DNA of 64,000 bases from a virus, in IMG/VR virus record IMGVR_UViG_3300042452_000950, positions 1 to 64,000 of that record. One strand, 5' to 3'. Below the pieces are notes generated by a model. The model did no database searches, was not told where the DNA came from, and saw only the letters and a program-made list of their open reading frames with translations. Numbering within the stretch: position 1 is the stretch's first letter; the number at the start of each line of letters is the position of its first letter. Below are positions 8,963-15,465 of this stretch, one piece after another. The translations under genes were made by a program, and so were the position numbers.

Positions 8963-10798
8963 ATGCTTAATACATTCGGTGGGACGTTAAGTTACTCTAC
9001 GCTAGAGTTATTTGAACAGCTCGTTAAAACTGCTGACCCAGCCCAATTAGACGAGGCGTTTGATTGGGAGGAGTACAATAAGGAAGTAGAGGAACTAGCG
9101 CTTGTCGCGGCAGAGACCGCGCAAAGTACACAGGCAAGGCTTGTTAAAGACGATGAACAGTTAGCGATAACCCACATCTCGAAAATTGTGGGAGGATTCC
9201 TGACAGTAGATGGCCAGCCGTTTTCTTTTGAAGGACGCGAGTACATACGCGGACTGTACGATCTGGTTAAGGAATATCCATCAGGTTGTAGAAATCAGAT
9301 CTGGCACACAGGTCGTCAGGTAGAGAAATCGACTAGCCAGGCAGCTAAATCAATCGCTTTGGGAATAGCTGTTCCTGCTTATAAAACACTGTACATCACG
9401 CCACGGTTTGACCAGGTGACTGTATTTTCGCAGCAGCGCTTCAAACCAATGTGCGAAGATTCTAAAAAAATAGTAGGACGTTGGGTTAAGCCATCTGAGT
9501 GTCTATGGCAAGTAGGCGCCAAGCAATTCGCTAACGGCAGCTTTTACAATTTCAGGTCCTGCTATTTGACCGCAGACAACTCGCGTGGTATTTCGGCCAA
9601 TCACCTATTGATTGACGAAATCCAGGACATCCTCTCAGAAAATATCCCAATCGTTGAACAGTGTCAATCGCACTCAAGTGCAGAACTTCGTTTCAGGACG
9701 TACGCCGGTACGCCGAAAACTAATAGCAACGTCATTACGCGACGATATCAAAACTCTTGTCAATTTGAGTGGCTTAGTAAGTGTGGCGCGTGCAACCATT
9801 GGAACTATCTAGACGAGAACGTAATCGGAGCACAATTTTTTGAGTGTGTACGTTGCCATCGAGAGATCGACCCTAAAAATGGACAATGGGTTCCTGCTCG
9901 GCCAGAGCTCCTCGATAAGTGCTGGGGTTTCCGTATTCCCCAGATTATGGTACCGTTCAAATCTCACAAAGACATCAAAGAGCTCCGAGACGATCCACAG
10001 ACATCTAGACGACAATTCTACAACGAGTGTTTAGGCCTGCCTTATGATGAAGGCGAACTTGTCTTAACTGAGAAAGACATGGTTGAGGCAGCCGCTGAAG
10101 GTGACGGTAATGAGATGTGGAGCGCGGCGCAGTCCTATGGTTTGTTCCGAAGAGGAGTTCCAGTATTCGCCGGCATTGATTATGGAACAGCTGAAGGAAC
10201 AACACCATCTTACACGGTCATAACGATCGGATTCATGAACGCGTACGAGAAGTTCCAGGTTATTTACATGGAGAAACTTCTTGGAGAGAGGGCCAACCTA
10301 GCCAAACAGCCCCACTATCTGAACAGCTTGATGCGAGCGTATGGAGTCAGATGGGTTGGCGCTGACTGGGGATTTGGTGCACCGATTAACCAACGACTGA
10401 TTGAAGAGTTTGGCTGGTCTCGCGCAAATGCGCACCATGTGCTCATGGAGTTCCAGTACGTCAAACAAAAAAACAAAGCCAACTGGAGCAGCAAGGCTTC
10501 TCGTTACATGCTTGATCGTAATCAATCAATGAACGACATGATCGACGCGATTAGGAACAAAAAGATAGTATTCTTCAAATTTGATGAGCTACGTCCATTT
10601 GTCCTAGACTTTACGACTATCTACATCGAATTCGACGATTACCACGGGAACATGCGATACGACCATCAAATGCCAGATGACTGTTTTCATTCTCTGAACT
10701 ACGCGTTCTCGGCAGCTAAACAGTATTACGGTAAACTGACTCCCAAGTTGTTGCCGGATGTTAACGATGAAGAAAATAACGAATACGATATGATGTAA
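8963..10798 (+). CDS. terL: Large terminase subunit (DNA-packaging ATPase/nuclease)
   Basis: 611 residues. It drives genome packaging at the portal and cuts concatemers. Walker A is GRQVEKST (about residues 116-123), Walker B and catalytic acid are LLIDEIQD (about 214-221), and the RNase H-like nuclease domain starts with GIDYGT (about 404) and closes with the acidic MPDDCFHSL near the C-terminus. Between ATPase and nuclease sits a CxxC...CxxC zinc finger (CGACNHW about 274, CVRC about 295), a feature known from gpA-type terminases. Length is normal. The last structural gene before the strand switch at 10.8 kb. Confidence 0.92.
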   Translation: MLNTFGGTLSYSTLELFEQLVKTADPAQLDEAFDWEEYNKEVEELALVAAETAQSTQARLVKDDEQLAITHISKIVGGFLTVDGQPFSFEGREYIRGLYDLVKEYPSGCRNQIWHTGRQVEKSTSQAAKSIALGIAVPAYKTLYITPRFDQVTVFSQQRFKPMCEDSKKIVGRWVKPSECLWQVGAKQFANGSFYNFRSCYLTADNSRGISANHLLIDEIQDILSENIPIVEQCQSHSSAELRFRTYAGTPKTNSNVITRRYQNSCQFEWLSKCGACNHWNYLDENVIGAQFFECVRCHREIDPKNGQWVPARPELLDKCWGFRIPQIMVPFKSHKDIKELRDDPQTSRRQFYNECLGLPYDEGELVLTEKDMVEAAAEGDGNEMWSAAQSYGLFRRGVPVFAGIDYGTAEGTTPSYTVITIGFMNAYEKFQVIYMEKLLGERANLAKQPHYLNSLMRAYGVRWVGADWGFGAPINQRLIEEFGWSRANAHHVLMEFQYVKQKNKANWSSKASRYMLDRNQSMNDMIDAIRNKKIVFFKFDELRPFVLDFTTIYIEFDDYHGNMRYDHQMPDDCFHSLNYAFSAAKQYYGKLTPKLLPDVNDEENNEYDMM

Positions 10799-10815
10799 AA
10801 ATTTAGGTAAAGAAA

Positions 10816-10843
10816 AGAGGCGGAGCCTTGCGGCCCCGCTTCT
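10816..10843 (-). terminator. Terminator with GCAA loop
   Basis: Twelve-base stem (one mismatch) around a TTGC/GCAA loop. Read on the minus strand it ends in TTTTCTTT, so it would stop transcripts of the 10865-11062 gene. It also sits just after the terminase stop and could act weakly in the other direction. Confidence 0.65.
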
Positions 10844-10864
10844 CCTCTGTATACCGATTTTGAT

Positions 10865-11062
10865 TCATTTTTCTCTGCTCCTCGTCTTTTTATACGCCTG
10901 TTCCCAGAACAGGCGGTGTCGCAGTCGGGCCGCGTATTCTACGGCCTCGTCCTCCCAGTGGAAATACGCGGCTCTCCAACCCTGTGGGTCGAGCGCGCGG
11001 TTTACAACAACCCACCACATTCCGCAGGTGGGTTCGCTCATCATGTAGCATTCAATGTCCAT
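10865..11062 (-). CDS. Small unassigned protein
   Basis: 65 residues, aromatic- and Arg-rich (MWWVVVNRALDPQGWRAAYF). Not recognised. It is supported by AGGAGG four bases before the ATG, its own upstream promoter-like element (11126-11164), and a terminator just downstream. It is the last gene of the minus-strand island, and its stand-alone cassette is typical of accessory phage genes. Confidence 0.7.
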   Translation of the reverse strand: MDIECYMMSEPTCGMWWVVVNRALDPQGWRAAYFHWEDEAVEYAARLRHRLFWEQAYKKTRSREK

Positions 11063-11082
11063 AGGCCCTCCTAGACCCGAAC

Positions 11083-11131
11083 ATTATTGAGGACCTCACC
11101 GTACCAACGGGCACGGTTCCTCCTCAATAAT
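11083..11131 (-). promoter_or_regulatory. Leader hairpin overlapping promoter start region
   Basis: Perfect 11-base inverted repeat, ATTATTGAGGA (11083-11093) and TCCTCAATAAT (11121-11131), with an inner ACCGT/ACGGT pair. On the minus strand it begins at the downstream edge of the 11126-11164 promoter and fills most of the leader before the AGGAGG site of the 65-residue gene. It may protect or regulate the message. Confidence 0.55.
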
Positions 11132-11164
11132 CTTATGCCATATTTAGGGCAGTTTTGGCTAAAA
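11126..11164 (-). promoter_or_regulatory. Bipartite promoter-like element, copy 1
   Basis: On the minus strand: CTTTTAGCCAAAACTG, 12 bases, then CATAAGATTATT. The same two blocks with the same gap occur at 13086-13124 and 13151-13190. CATAAGAT sits where a -10 box would, but the upstream block does not resemble TTGACA. The block's TTTT overlaps the T-tract of the preceding terminator. Confidence 0.7.
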
Positions 11165-11191
11165 GGAAAGGACCCTTGCGGGCCCTCTCCT
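11164..11191 (-). terminator. Terminator with GCAA loop
   Basis: Twelve-base stem with G-U pairs around a GCAA loop, followed on the minus strand by TTTT. It ends the 11197-11619 transcript and abuts the next promoter-like element, forming a compact terminator-promoter unit. Confidence 0.75.
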
Positions 11192-11196
11192 AACAA

Positions 11197-11619
11197 CTAC
11201 CGGAGCATGCTGTCCCGGAGAAGATCGAGATCCTTTTGCACCTGAATCTCAAATTTCTTCTCGTGCTCCAGATCCTCTGTCTTCTTCCTTCCGTGCCATT
11301 CAGGCATGCCGTGGGACCGAGAACTCACGGCCCGCTTGATTCGTGCCATCTTCTTGTTGTCTGAGATTTCATCGACAACCTGGCAGAATTTTCTGCCGGA
11401 CAGCGGAATCCAGGTTCCGTAAGCAAGCCTGGCCGCGAGCAGAGTCTCGCGCTTGTTCAGCGGGACCTCATTAACCGACGCCCCGTTGACAATGTCGTCC
11501 CGGCGATCGAGCGGGACCAGATATGCGCAGTCTCGGCGCACCCGGACGACCACCCAGTTTGATGCCCCTTTTGCCAGACGCACCACTTCCGCAATGCGGA
11601 ACTCTCTTTTTGTGCTCAT
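11197..11619 (-). CDS. Unassigned basic protein
   Basis: 140 residues. I use the ATG at 11619, which overlaps the stop of the upstream gene (TAATG), so translation is probably coupled; there is no separate binding site. The first 90 residues are beta-like (EVVRLAKGASNWVVVRVRR), and the C-terminal third is a charged helix (EDLEHEKKFEIQVQKDLDLL). Basic overall, possibly nucleic-acid-binding, but not recognised. Confidence 0.65.
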   Translation of the reverse strand: MSTKREFRIAEVVRLAKGASNWVVVRVRRDCAYLVPLDRRDDIVNGASVNEVPLNKRETLLAARLAYGTWIPLSGRKFCQVVDEISDNKKMARIKRAVSSRSHGMPEWHGRKKTEDLEHEKKFEIQVQKDLDLLRDSMLR

Positions 11620-11936
11620 TAGTTTGTTGAAGGATCTGTTACAACCAGATCCGGTTTGTTGAAGTTGCAGAAACATACATCTTGGAGGATGTAATGAACT
11701 CGATCCAATTTTTCTTGGAGCGGCAGATCTGAGAGCTTATCCCAGACACTTTCGATTAGCCGTCCTGTATACCTACCGCGCAGCCACTCGCTGGCAGCCC
11801 ACGCGTTTTCCATGTCATGGCGAGTCAGCCCGCCATTAGCCATCTCGAAAAAGATTTCTGGAGGACTCAGGAATCCTTCCTTGGATGACCAGTACGCAGC
11901 GGTCACCAAAGTAGAGAACATTTGTTTGTCTAGCAT
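11619..11936 (-). CDS. Small unassigned protein
   Basis: 105 residues from the ATG at 11936, chosen over an upstream in-frame start because AAAGGAGGT lies 6 bases before it. The sequence is a mix of helices (MFSTLVTAAYWSSKEGFLS, GRLIESVWDKLSDLPLQEKL). Not recognised. First gene of a two-gene unit with 11197-11619. Confidence 0.7.
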   Translation of the reverse strand: MLDKQMFSTLVTAAYWSSKEGFLSPPEIFFEMANGGLTRHDMENAWAASEWLRGRYTGRLIESVWDKLSDLPLQEKLDRVHYILQDVCFCNFNKPDLVVTDPSTN

Positions 11937-11974
11937 TGTTTTACCTCCTTTGCTAGTAATTTTCTTATGACATA

Positions 11975-12004
11975 AAAGGAAGGGCCCTTGCGGACCCCTC
12001 CTTT
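11975..12004 (-). terminator. Terminator with GCAA loop
   Basis: Thirteen-base stem with two G-U pairs around GCAA, followed by TTTTATG on the minus strand. It overlaps the stop of the 12004-12252 gene and closes the lysis-like cassette. A CATAAGA box follows at once (11964-11971) and could start the next unit. Confidence 0.75.
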
Positions 12005-12252
12005 CATTTTCCACGGAGCCCCTGGAGCTTAGCTTTTTGCTCCAGGAGTTCTTGGCGATGCGTTGTCACAAATCGCTCAAGGATCTCAAGATCCTCCTCC
12101 ATGTCATTGATCACGCTGAGCGTCTGTTCGACGTCCGCGTATTGCTTCGGGGTGTTGGCCCCGATTACCCATCCTGCGACGCTTGAAACGGTGAACATGA
12201 CCACCATCAATACAAGCATCACGAGAGACAGGAAGCATCCTGCCTTTCTCAT
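12004..12252 (-). CDS. One-TM coiled-coil protein, possible inner-membrane spanin or holin
   Basis: 82 residues from the ATG at 12252, which overlaps the kinase stop (ATGA). One strongly hydrophobic helix (about residues 7-31, LSLVMLVLMVVMFTVSS) is followed by a charged coiled-coil tail (VINDMEEDLEILERFVTTHR). That layout fits an inner-membrane spanin, and a single-TM holin is also possible. The cassette with the secreted lysozyme supports a lysis role, but the sequence alone does not prove it. Confidence 0.5.
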   Translation of the reverse strand: MRKAGCFLSLVMLVLMVVMFTVSSVAGWVIGANTPKQYADVEQTLSVINDMEEDLEILERFVTTHRQELLEQKAKLQGLRGK

Positions 12253-12641
12253 TCTTCCCACCTAGCGCGCATGCGCTCAATAGTGGTCTGGGGAACCGAG
12301 TGTACACTCCCGAACATCCCTTTGCAGGTGATTACCTGAGGAATGATCGAGCGCGCCACGCACGCTTCCATGTACGGAAGCATCTCTTTCTGCGTGGTGA
12401 ACGTGTTGCTCACCACGACAAGGTCTTGCTCACCCGACGAGATATCGTGGGTGAACCGCTCAAGGCACTGGCCGTGGGCCTGTGCCAATAGCGCTCCGTC
12501 GAAGTAGCCCAGCTTCTCAAAGAAGTGGTCAGCTTCGTGATTGATCGCCCGCAGGTTCTCTAGGCGAGCCCCGAGGACAATCCTCTTGCCAAGGGTGGTT
12601 TTACCCGACCCCGGCAAGCCTCTGATGAGCACTACTTGCAT
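12249..12641 (-). CDS. Small P-loop kinase (polynucleotide kinase-like)
   Basis: 130 residues. N-terminal Walker A GLPGSGKTT sits right after the first strand (MQVVLIR), followed by HEADHFF and FDGALLAQAHGQCLERF, a pattern seen in the AAA_33/T4 Pnk-like kinase family (N4BP2 type). It is only the kinase domain, with no phosphatase part. The substrate cannot be told. It overlaps the lysozyme gene upstream by 10 bases and the membrane-protein gene downstream by 4, so it is embedded in the lysis-like operon; why a kinase sits there is unclear. Confidence 0.7.
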   Translation of the reverse strand: MQVVLIRGLPGSGKTTLGKRIVLGARLENLRAINHEADHFFEKLGYFDGALLAQAHGQCLERFTHDISSGEQDLVVVSNTFTTQKEMLPYMEACVARSIIPQVITCKGMFGSVHSVPQTTIERMRARWEE

Positions 12642-13063
12642 GAGTAGAACTCACAGTAGAACTGAGTCACATTCTTGACCCAGTTCTTGTTTAACCCGTT
12701 GGGGTCGTTCTCTGCGCCAACAGGGCAGTAACGATTACCCAAGAAGGTGATGAAGTCCACCTTACGGCCTGACTCCACCCAGCGGTCCCAGTTCTTCTGA
12801 ACTGTCGCCGCACACCATCCCGCCTGTTTGCGGTAGGTGTTGGCCTTGGCATTCAAGATGCCAAACTCTTTCCCGGCTCCACCGTTTTCGGCGTACCGGA
12901 TGGCGGCCACGATAGGCCGCAGAATCTCCCGCAACTCGGGACGAATGTTCTCCCGAATTGCTTCCTCGAAGGCGGCGTCCGCCGCCTTGCCGTCCTTTTT
13001 CTCAATGGGCGACTGCCCAAAGAGAGGGAGGACGAGCATCAAAATCATGAGAACTGTTCTCAT
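12632..13063 (-). CDS. Exported lysozyme/transglycosylase-like endolysin
   Basis: 143 residues from the ATG at 13063 (AAGGAGG 7-8 bases upstream). The N-terminus is a signal peptide (MRTVLMILMLVLPLFGQS). The body resembles the lysozyme-like superfamily: AIRYAENGG carries the likely catalytic Glu, followed by EFGIL, WCAATVQKNWDRW and DFITFLGNRYCPVG...NDPNGLN. Four or more cysteines in the mature part could form disulfides, consistent with export. It would cut peptidoglycan at lysis. The family assignment is by pattern only. Confidence 0.6.
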   Translation of the reverse strand: MRTVLMILMLVLPLFGQSPIEKKDGKAADAAFEEAIRENIRPELREILRPIVAAIRYAENGGAGKEFGILNAKANTYRKQAGWCAATVQKNWDRWVESGRKVDFITFLGNRYCPVGAENDPNGLNKNWVKNVTQFYCEFYSCK

Positions 13064-13085
13064 AATGAGAGCCTCCTTGTCTCTC

Positions 13086-13124
13086 AATTATCTTATGCCA
13101 AAAGCTGGTCAGTTATGGCTAAAA
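13086..13124 (-). promoter_or_regulatory. Bipartite promoter-like element, copy 2
   Basis: Minus strand: CTTTTAGCCATAACTG, 12 bases, CATAAGATAATT, placed 20-odd bases before the AAGGAGG site of the endolysin gene. It is the most gene-proximal of three elements in tandem. Confidence 0.75.
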
Positions 13125-13150
13125 GAACGGCCGTTGAAAACGTTTCTACC

Positions 13151-13190
13151 AATAATCTTATGACACATTTATGCCAGTTTTGGCTAAAAG
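13151..13190 (-). promoter_or_regulatory. Bipartite promoter-like element, copy 3
   Basis: Minus strand: CTTTTAGCCAAAACTG, 12 bases, CATAAGATTATT. It lies 65 bases upstream of copy 2 with no gene between them, so the two would form a tandem promoter. Confidence 0.7.
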
Positions 13191-13215
13191 GGAAGGGGGC
13201 CGAAGGGGCCCGCCT
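13187..13215 (-). terminator. GC-rich hairpin with T-tract, probable terminator
   Basis: On the minus strand GGGCC-CCTTC-GGCCC, then CCTTCCCTTTT. The stem is short, but the position matches the other terminator-promoter junctions of this island. There is no gene upstream of it, only a CATAAGAT-like box at 13231-13242. Confidence 0.45.
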
Positions 13216-13230
13216 CGCTGATCTTGATTC

Positions 13231-13242
13231 AATAATCTTATA
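13231..13242 (-). promoter_or_regulatory. Degenerate promoter-like box
   Basis: TATAAGATTATT on the minus strand matches the downstream block of the bipartite element, but the upstream block is not conserved. A transcript from here would meet the hairpin at 13187-13215 within about 50 bases. Confidence 0.4.
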
Positions 13243-13255
13243 CAACAAATATGAC

Positions 13256-13283
13256 TTGATTGCCCTGCTCCTGATCGTATCCT
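13256..13283 (+). promoter_or_regulatory. Possible sigma-70-like promoter
   Basis: TTGATT (13256-13261), 16 bases, TATCCT (13278-13283), upstream of the first gene of the head block. A small inverted repeat TCCAAT-ACG-ATTGGA follows at 13305-13319. Confidence 0.35.
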
Positions 13284-13331
13284 AAGTAAGATCTAGATTT
13301 TAGGTCCAATACGATTGGATCATAACTGCCC

Positions 13332-14537
13332 ATGAATTTCATCAACTATTATCTGTTCGCTAAACAGGCTGCGGCTGATTTTCTAACAAAGGGTATAGAT
13401 TTGAATGAGTCTATCGCCAAGATTGCAGAAAAGAGCGGGCTGTCACAGGTCCAGATTCAGCGGGTAGTCGAGTTCGCCAATCACGAGACGAACGACAACC
13501 TACGTAAGACGGCAGAAGATAAGACCTTCACGTTCCCCGTAGCATCTTTAGACACAGTTTTATCAAAAATGTCTAAAGTTCCGGATGTTTCTGGAGTAGA
13601 AGTAACTAAGGTAGCCCAACTTGTTCGATCATTCTCGGCTAGTCAGGAAGCTGAAATTGAGAAAAGAGCTTCTGCGATGCTGGCGTCAGACTCGCGCGCG
13701 CAAGAGCTTAAAGTGCGAGAGTATCGCATAGCTTTAGAAAAGGTTGCGCAGCAGTTGACAGTTGTTCAAAAACAACTTAAAGCTGAGTACGCGGGCGTTT
13801 GCCAAGAGCTGCACGATAAGTTAGCTGAGTTCAAACAAGATATCAAAGACTACTTAATCCTCGATGGTGGAGAGTTTTCAGACATTCATAAATACGCAAA
13901 AGCCGTCGATTCCGGTTGGGATAATGGCTGGGACGTAGTTTTTGATAGTATTAAAAAAGACCTGATAAAACTTGGACAGCCGGTTTCCGGAAAATTGCTG
14001 GCCACTAATTTCGGCGAGGCGCACAAACGTTCCGGGTCTGCTGTGCCGGAACCTGCAGTGACGGTCGTTAACGGCCAAACAACTTTGGCCAAAAAAGTCA
14101 AGCAGCTGCACGAGACGATTACGTTAGGCGATCGACTCCAGGATAAACTTCGGGCCATGGATAACTTTAAAGATACTGTGGATGTGGAAGTCAAACGGCT
14201 CAAAACTGACGCAGACTACCAGTCGGCCATCGACGATATCGAAAACAAGACATCGGCAGTGAAGGCGCTTTACACAACACTAACTGCCCCCGATGATGTT
14301 CATTCTAAATCTACCTTGTCTAAGCTGGGTGAAAACGGTGAGGGCAACCCAGAAAAAAAATCTGGGGCGGGCGTTAAGGCCCGCGCTCTGATGGGCCTCG
14401 GTGCAGGACACGTGCTTCATAGCATGCACCGCGGCGTAGTTTCAGCAGCGGCTGAAAATCTTTTACAGCCTAATGTTCCTTCAGCATTTGATCCTACTAA
14501 ACAACTCGATCCCTATCTTCGCGGATCCCGTAAATAG
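13332..14537 (+). CDS. Unassigned helical protein, probable prohead core or virion protein
   Basis: 401 residues, mainly helical and charged. Not recognised. It carries six K-x-A motifs in its first 140 residues (FAKQAA, IAKIAE, LRKTAE, VTKVAQ, IEKRAS, LEKVAQ). The C-terminal 70 residues hold a short Gly/Ala-rich segment (ALMGLGAGHVLHSM). First gene after the strand switch and upstream of the protease and capsid genes, so a head-assembly role is likely. The binding site is poor. Confidence 0.75.
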   Translation: MNFINYYLFAKQAAADFLTKGIDLNESIAKIAEKSGLSQVQIQRVVEFANHETNDNLRKTAEDKTFTFPVASLDTVLSKMSKVPDVSGVEVTKVAQLVRSFSASQEAEIEKRASAMLASDSRAQELKVREYRIALEKVAQQLTVVQKQLKAEYAGVCQELHDKLAEFKQDIKDYLILDGGEFSDIHKYAKAVDSGWDNGWDVVFDSIKKDLIKLGQPVSGKLLATNFGEAHKRSGSAVPEPAVTVVNGQTTLAKKVKQLHETITLGDRLQDKLRAMDNFKDTVDVEVKRLKTDADYQSAIDDIENKTSAVKALYTTLTAPDDVHSKSTLSKLGENGEGNPEKKSGAGVKARALMGLGAGHVLHSMHRGVVSAAAENLLQPNVPSAFDPTKQLDPYLRGSRK

Positions 14538-14558
14538 TTAACAACAATCGAGGAAAGT

Positions 14559-15212
14559 ATGACTATTCTTGACAGCTACTCCGGAGTCTACGGCGGTTAT
14601 CTAACGCCCGAAGAGCGCAAAGAACTTGGAAAATTTGCGGCCGATCTACTACAGGCTAAAGTTACAAAAGATAGCGCTAAAATTGAGGCGCTGTTAAAAG
14701 AGGCCTCACTAACATTAACCGAAAATTATTCAGATTTTGAGGCCTTTGTTGGTTTGGTTGGCTGGCTAGAAAAACACGCGGCCGATGTACCCAAAGATAA
14801 AAAGGCAAATATTTCCAATATTCTGCAAGCTATAAGCGCGACAATGGCACTGGCTCCGGCTGTTTATGCTGGAGCAAAGTGGGCTGGTCGTAAGATGCAG
14901 TTAAACAAATCAAAAGAGCAAATTCTTCGCGACAATCCTGCCCTAAGAAACGAACCGAAATTCGATCAATATTTTGATATGATCGCGAGCTTCTCGCCAG
15001 AAGTTGCAGCTCAGCCAATACTCGCGGGCAACGTGCTAGAAAACATTAGAAGACTCGGACCTGCGGCTGTAACTCCTCAAATGATTAATGATTTGCTGGG
15101 ACTACAAGGTCGCCTAAGCCCAAGCGCTGGAGAAATGCTCGGAACAATTTCTAGCAGCGTCGGGAAAGCCTCTGACATTGGCGTGCAGGCGCTCAAACCT
15201 AGCAAATCCTGA
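14559..15212 (+). CDS. Unassigned helical protein of the head block
   Basis: 217 residues, ATG preceded by GAGGAAAG. Helical, with K-x-A motifs LGKFAAD, LLKEASL and LEKHAAD in the first 75 residues and an Ala-rich hydrophobic stretch (ISATMALAPAVYAGAKWAG) around residues 90-110. It resembles the preceding 401-residue protein in style but not obviously in sequence. Not recognised. Confidence 0.75.
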   Translation: MTILDSYSGVYGGYLTPEERKELGKFAADLLQAKVTKDSAKIEALLKEASLTLTENYSDFEAFVGLVGWLEKHAADVPKDKKANISNILQAISATMALAPAVYAGAKWAGRKMQLNKSKEQILRDNPALRNEPKFDQYFDMIASFSPEVAAQPILAGNVLENIRRLGPAAVTPQMINDLLGLQGRLSPSAGEMLGTISSSVGKASDIGVQALKPSKS

Positions 15213-15219
15213 GAGCTCT

Positions 15220-15465
15220 GTGCAACCTTACCTAGAAACACAGCCGCACTACCAGTCAGACCGTCAGGTTATGACGCACTCCGGATTTGACGGAGGAAAT
15301 CCTCGGATCGATAACAAGATCGCGGATAGAGCTAGGAATGAAGCCCGAAAAGTCCAGCAGGGTTACAATAAAGAAGGTATTCCCGGTCAGTTAATTGCAA
15401 CTGCCGAGAGCGCGTCCGATCCATTTTTTAGTGCATTCCTGAGCGAGATATTAAGAAATGTTTGA
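15220..15465 (+). CDS. Small unassigned protein
   Basis: 81 residues from a GTG at 15220, eight bases after the previous stop. An earlier in-frame start would overlap the upstream gene. Polar and Gln/Asn-rich at the N-terminus (PYLETQPHYQSDRQ), helical later (DRARNEARKVQQGYNKEG). It overlaps the protease start by 8 bases. Not recognised. Confidence 0.6.
   Translation: MQPYLETQPHYQSDRQVMTHSGFDGGNPRIDNKIADRARNEARKVQQGYNKEGIPGQLIATAESASDPFFSAFLSEILRNV

Noticed and set aside
12104-12307. An overlapping minus-strand frame with LLSAC near its N-terminus, which could suggest an embedded outer-membrane spanin.
   Set aside because: The LSAC looks like a lipobox, but the preceding residues (MYTRFPRP) lack a hydrophobic signal helix, there is no ribosome binding site, and the rest is Arg/Gly-rich as expected of a chance frame.
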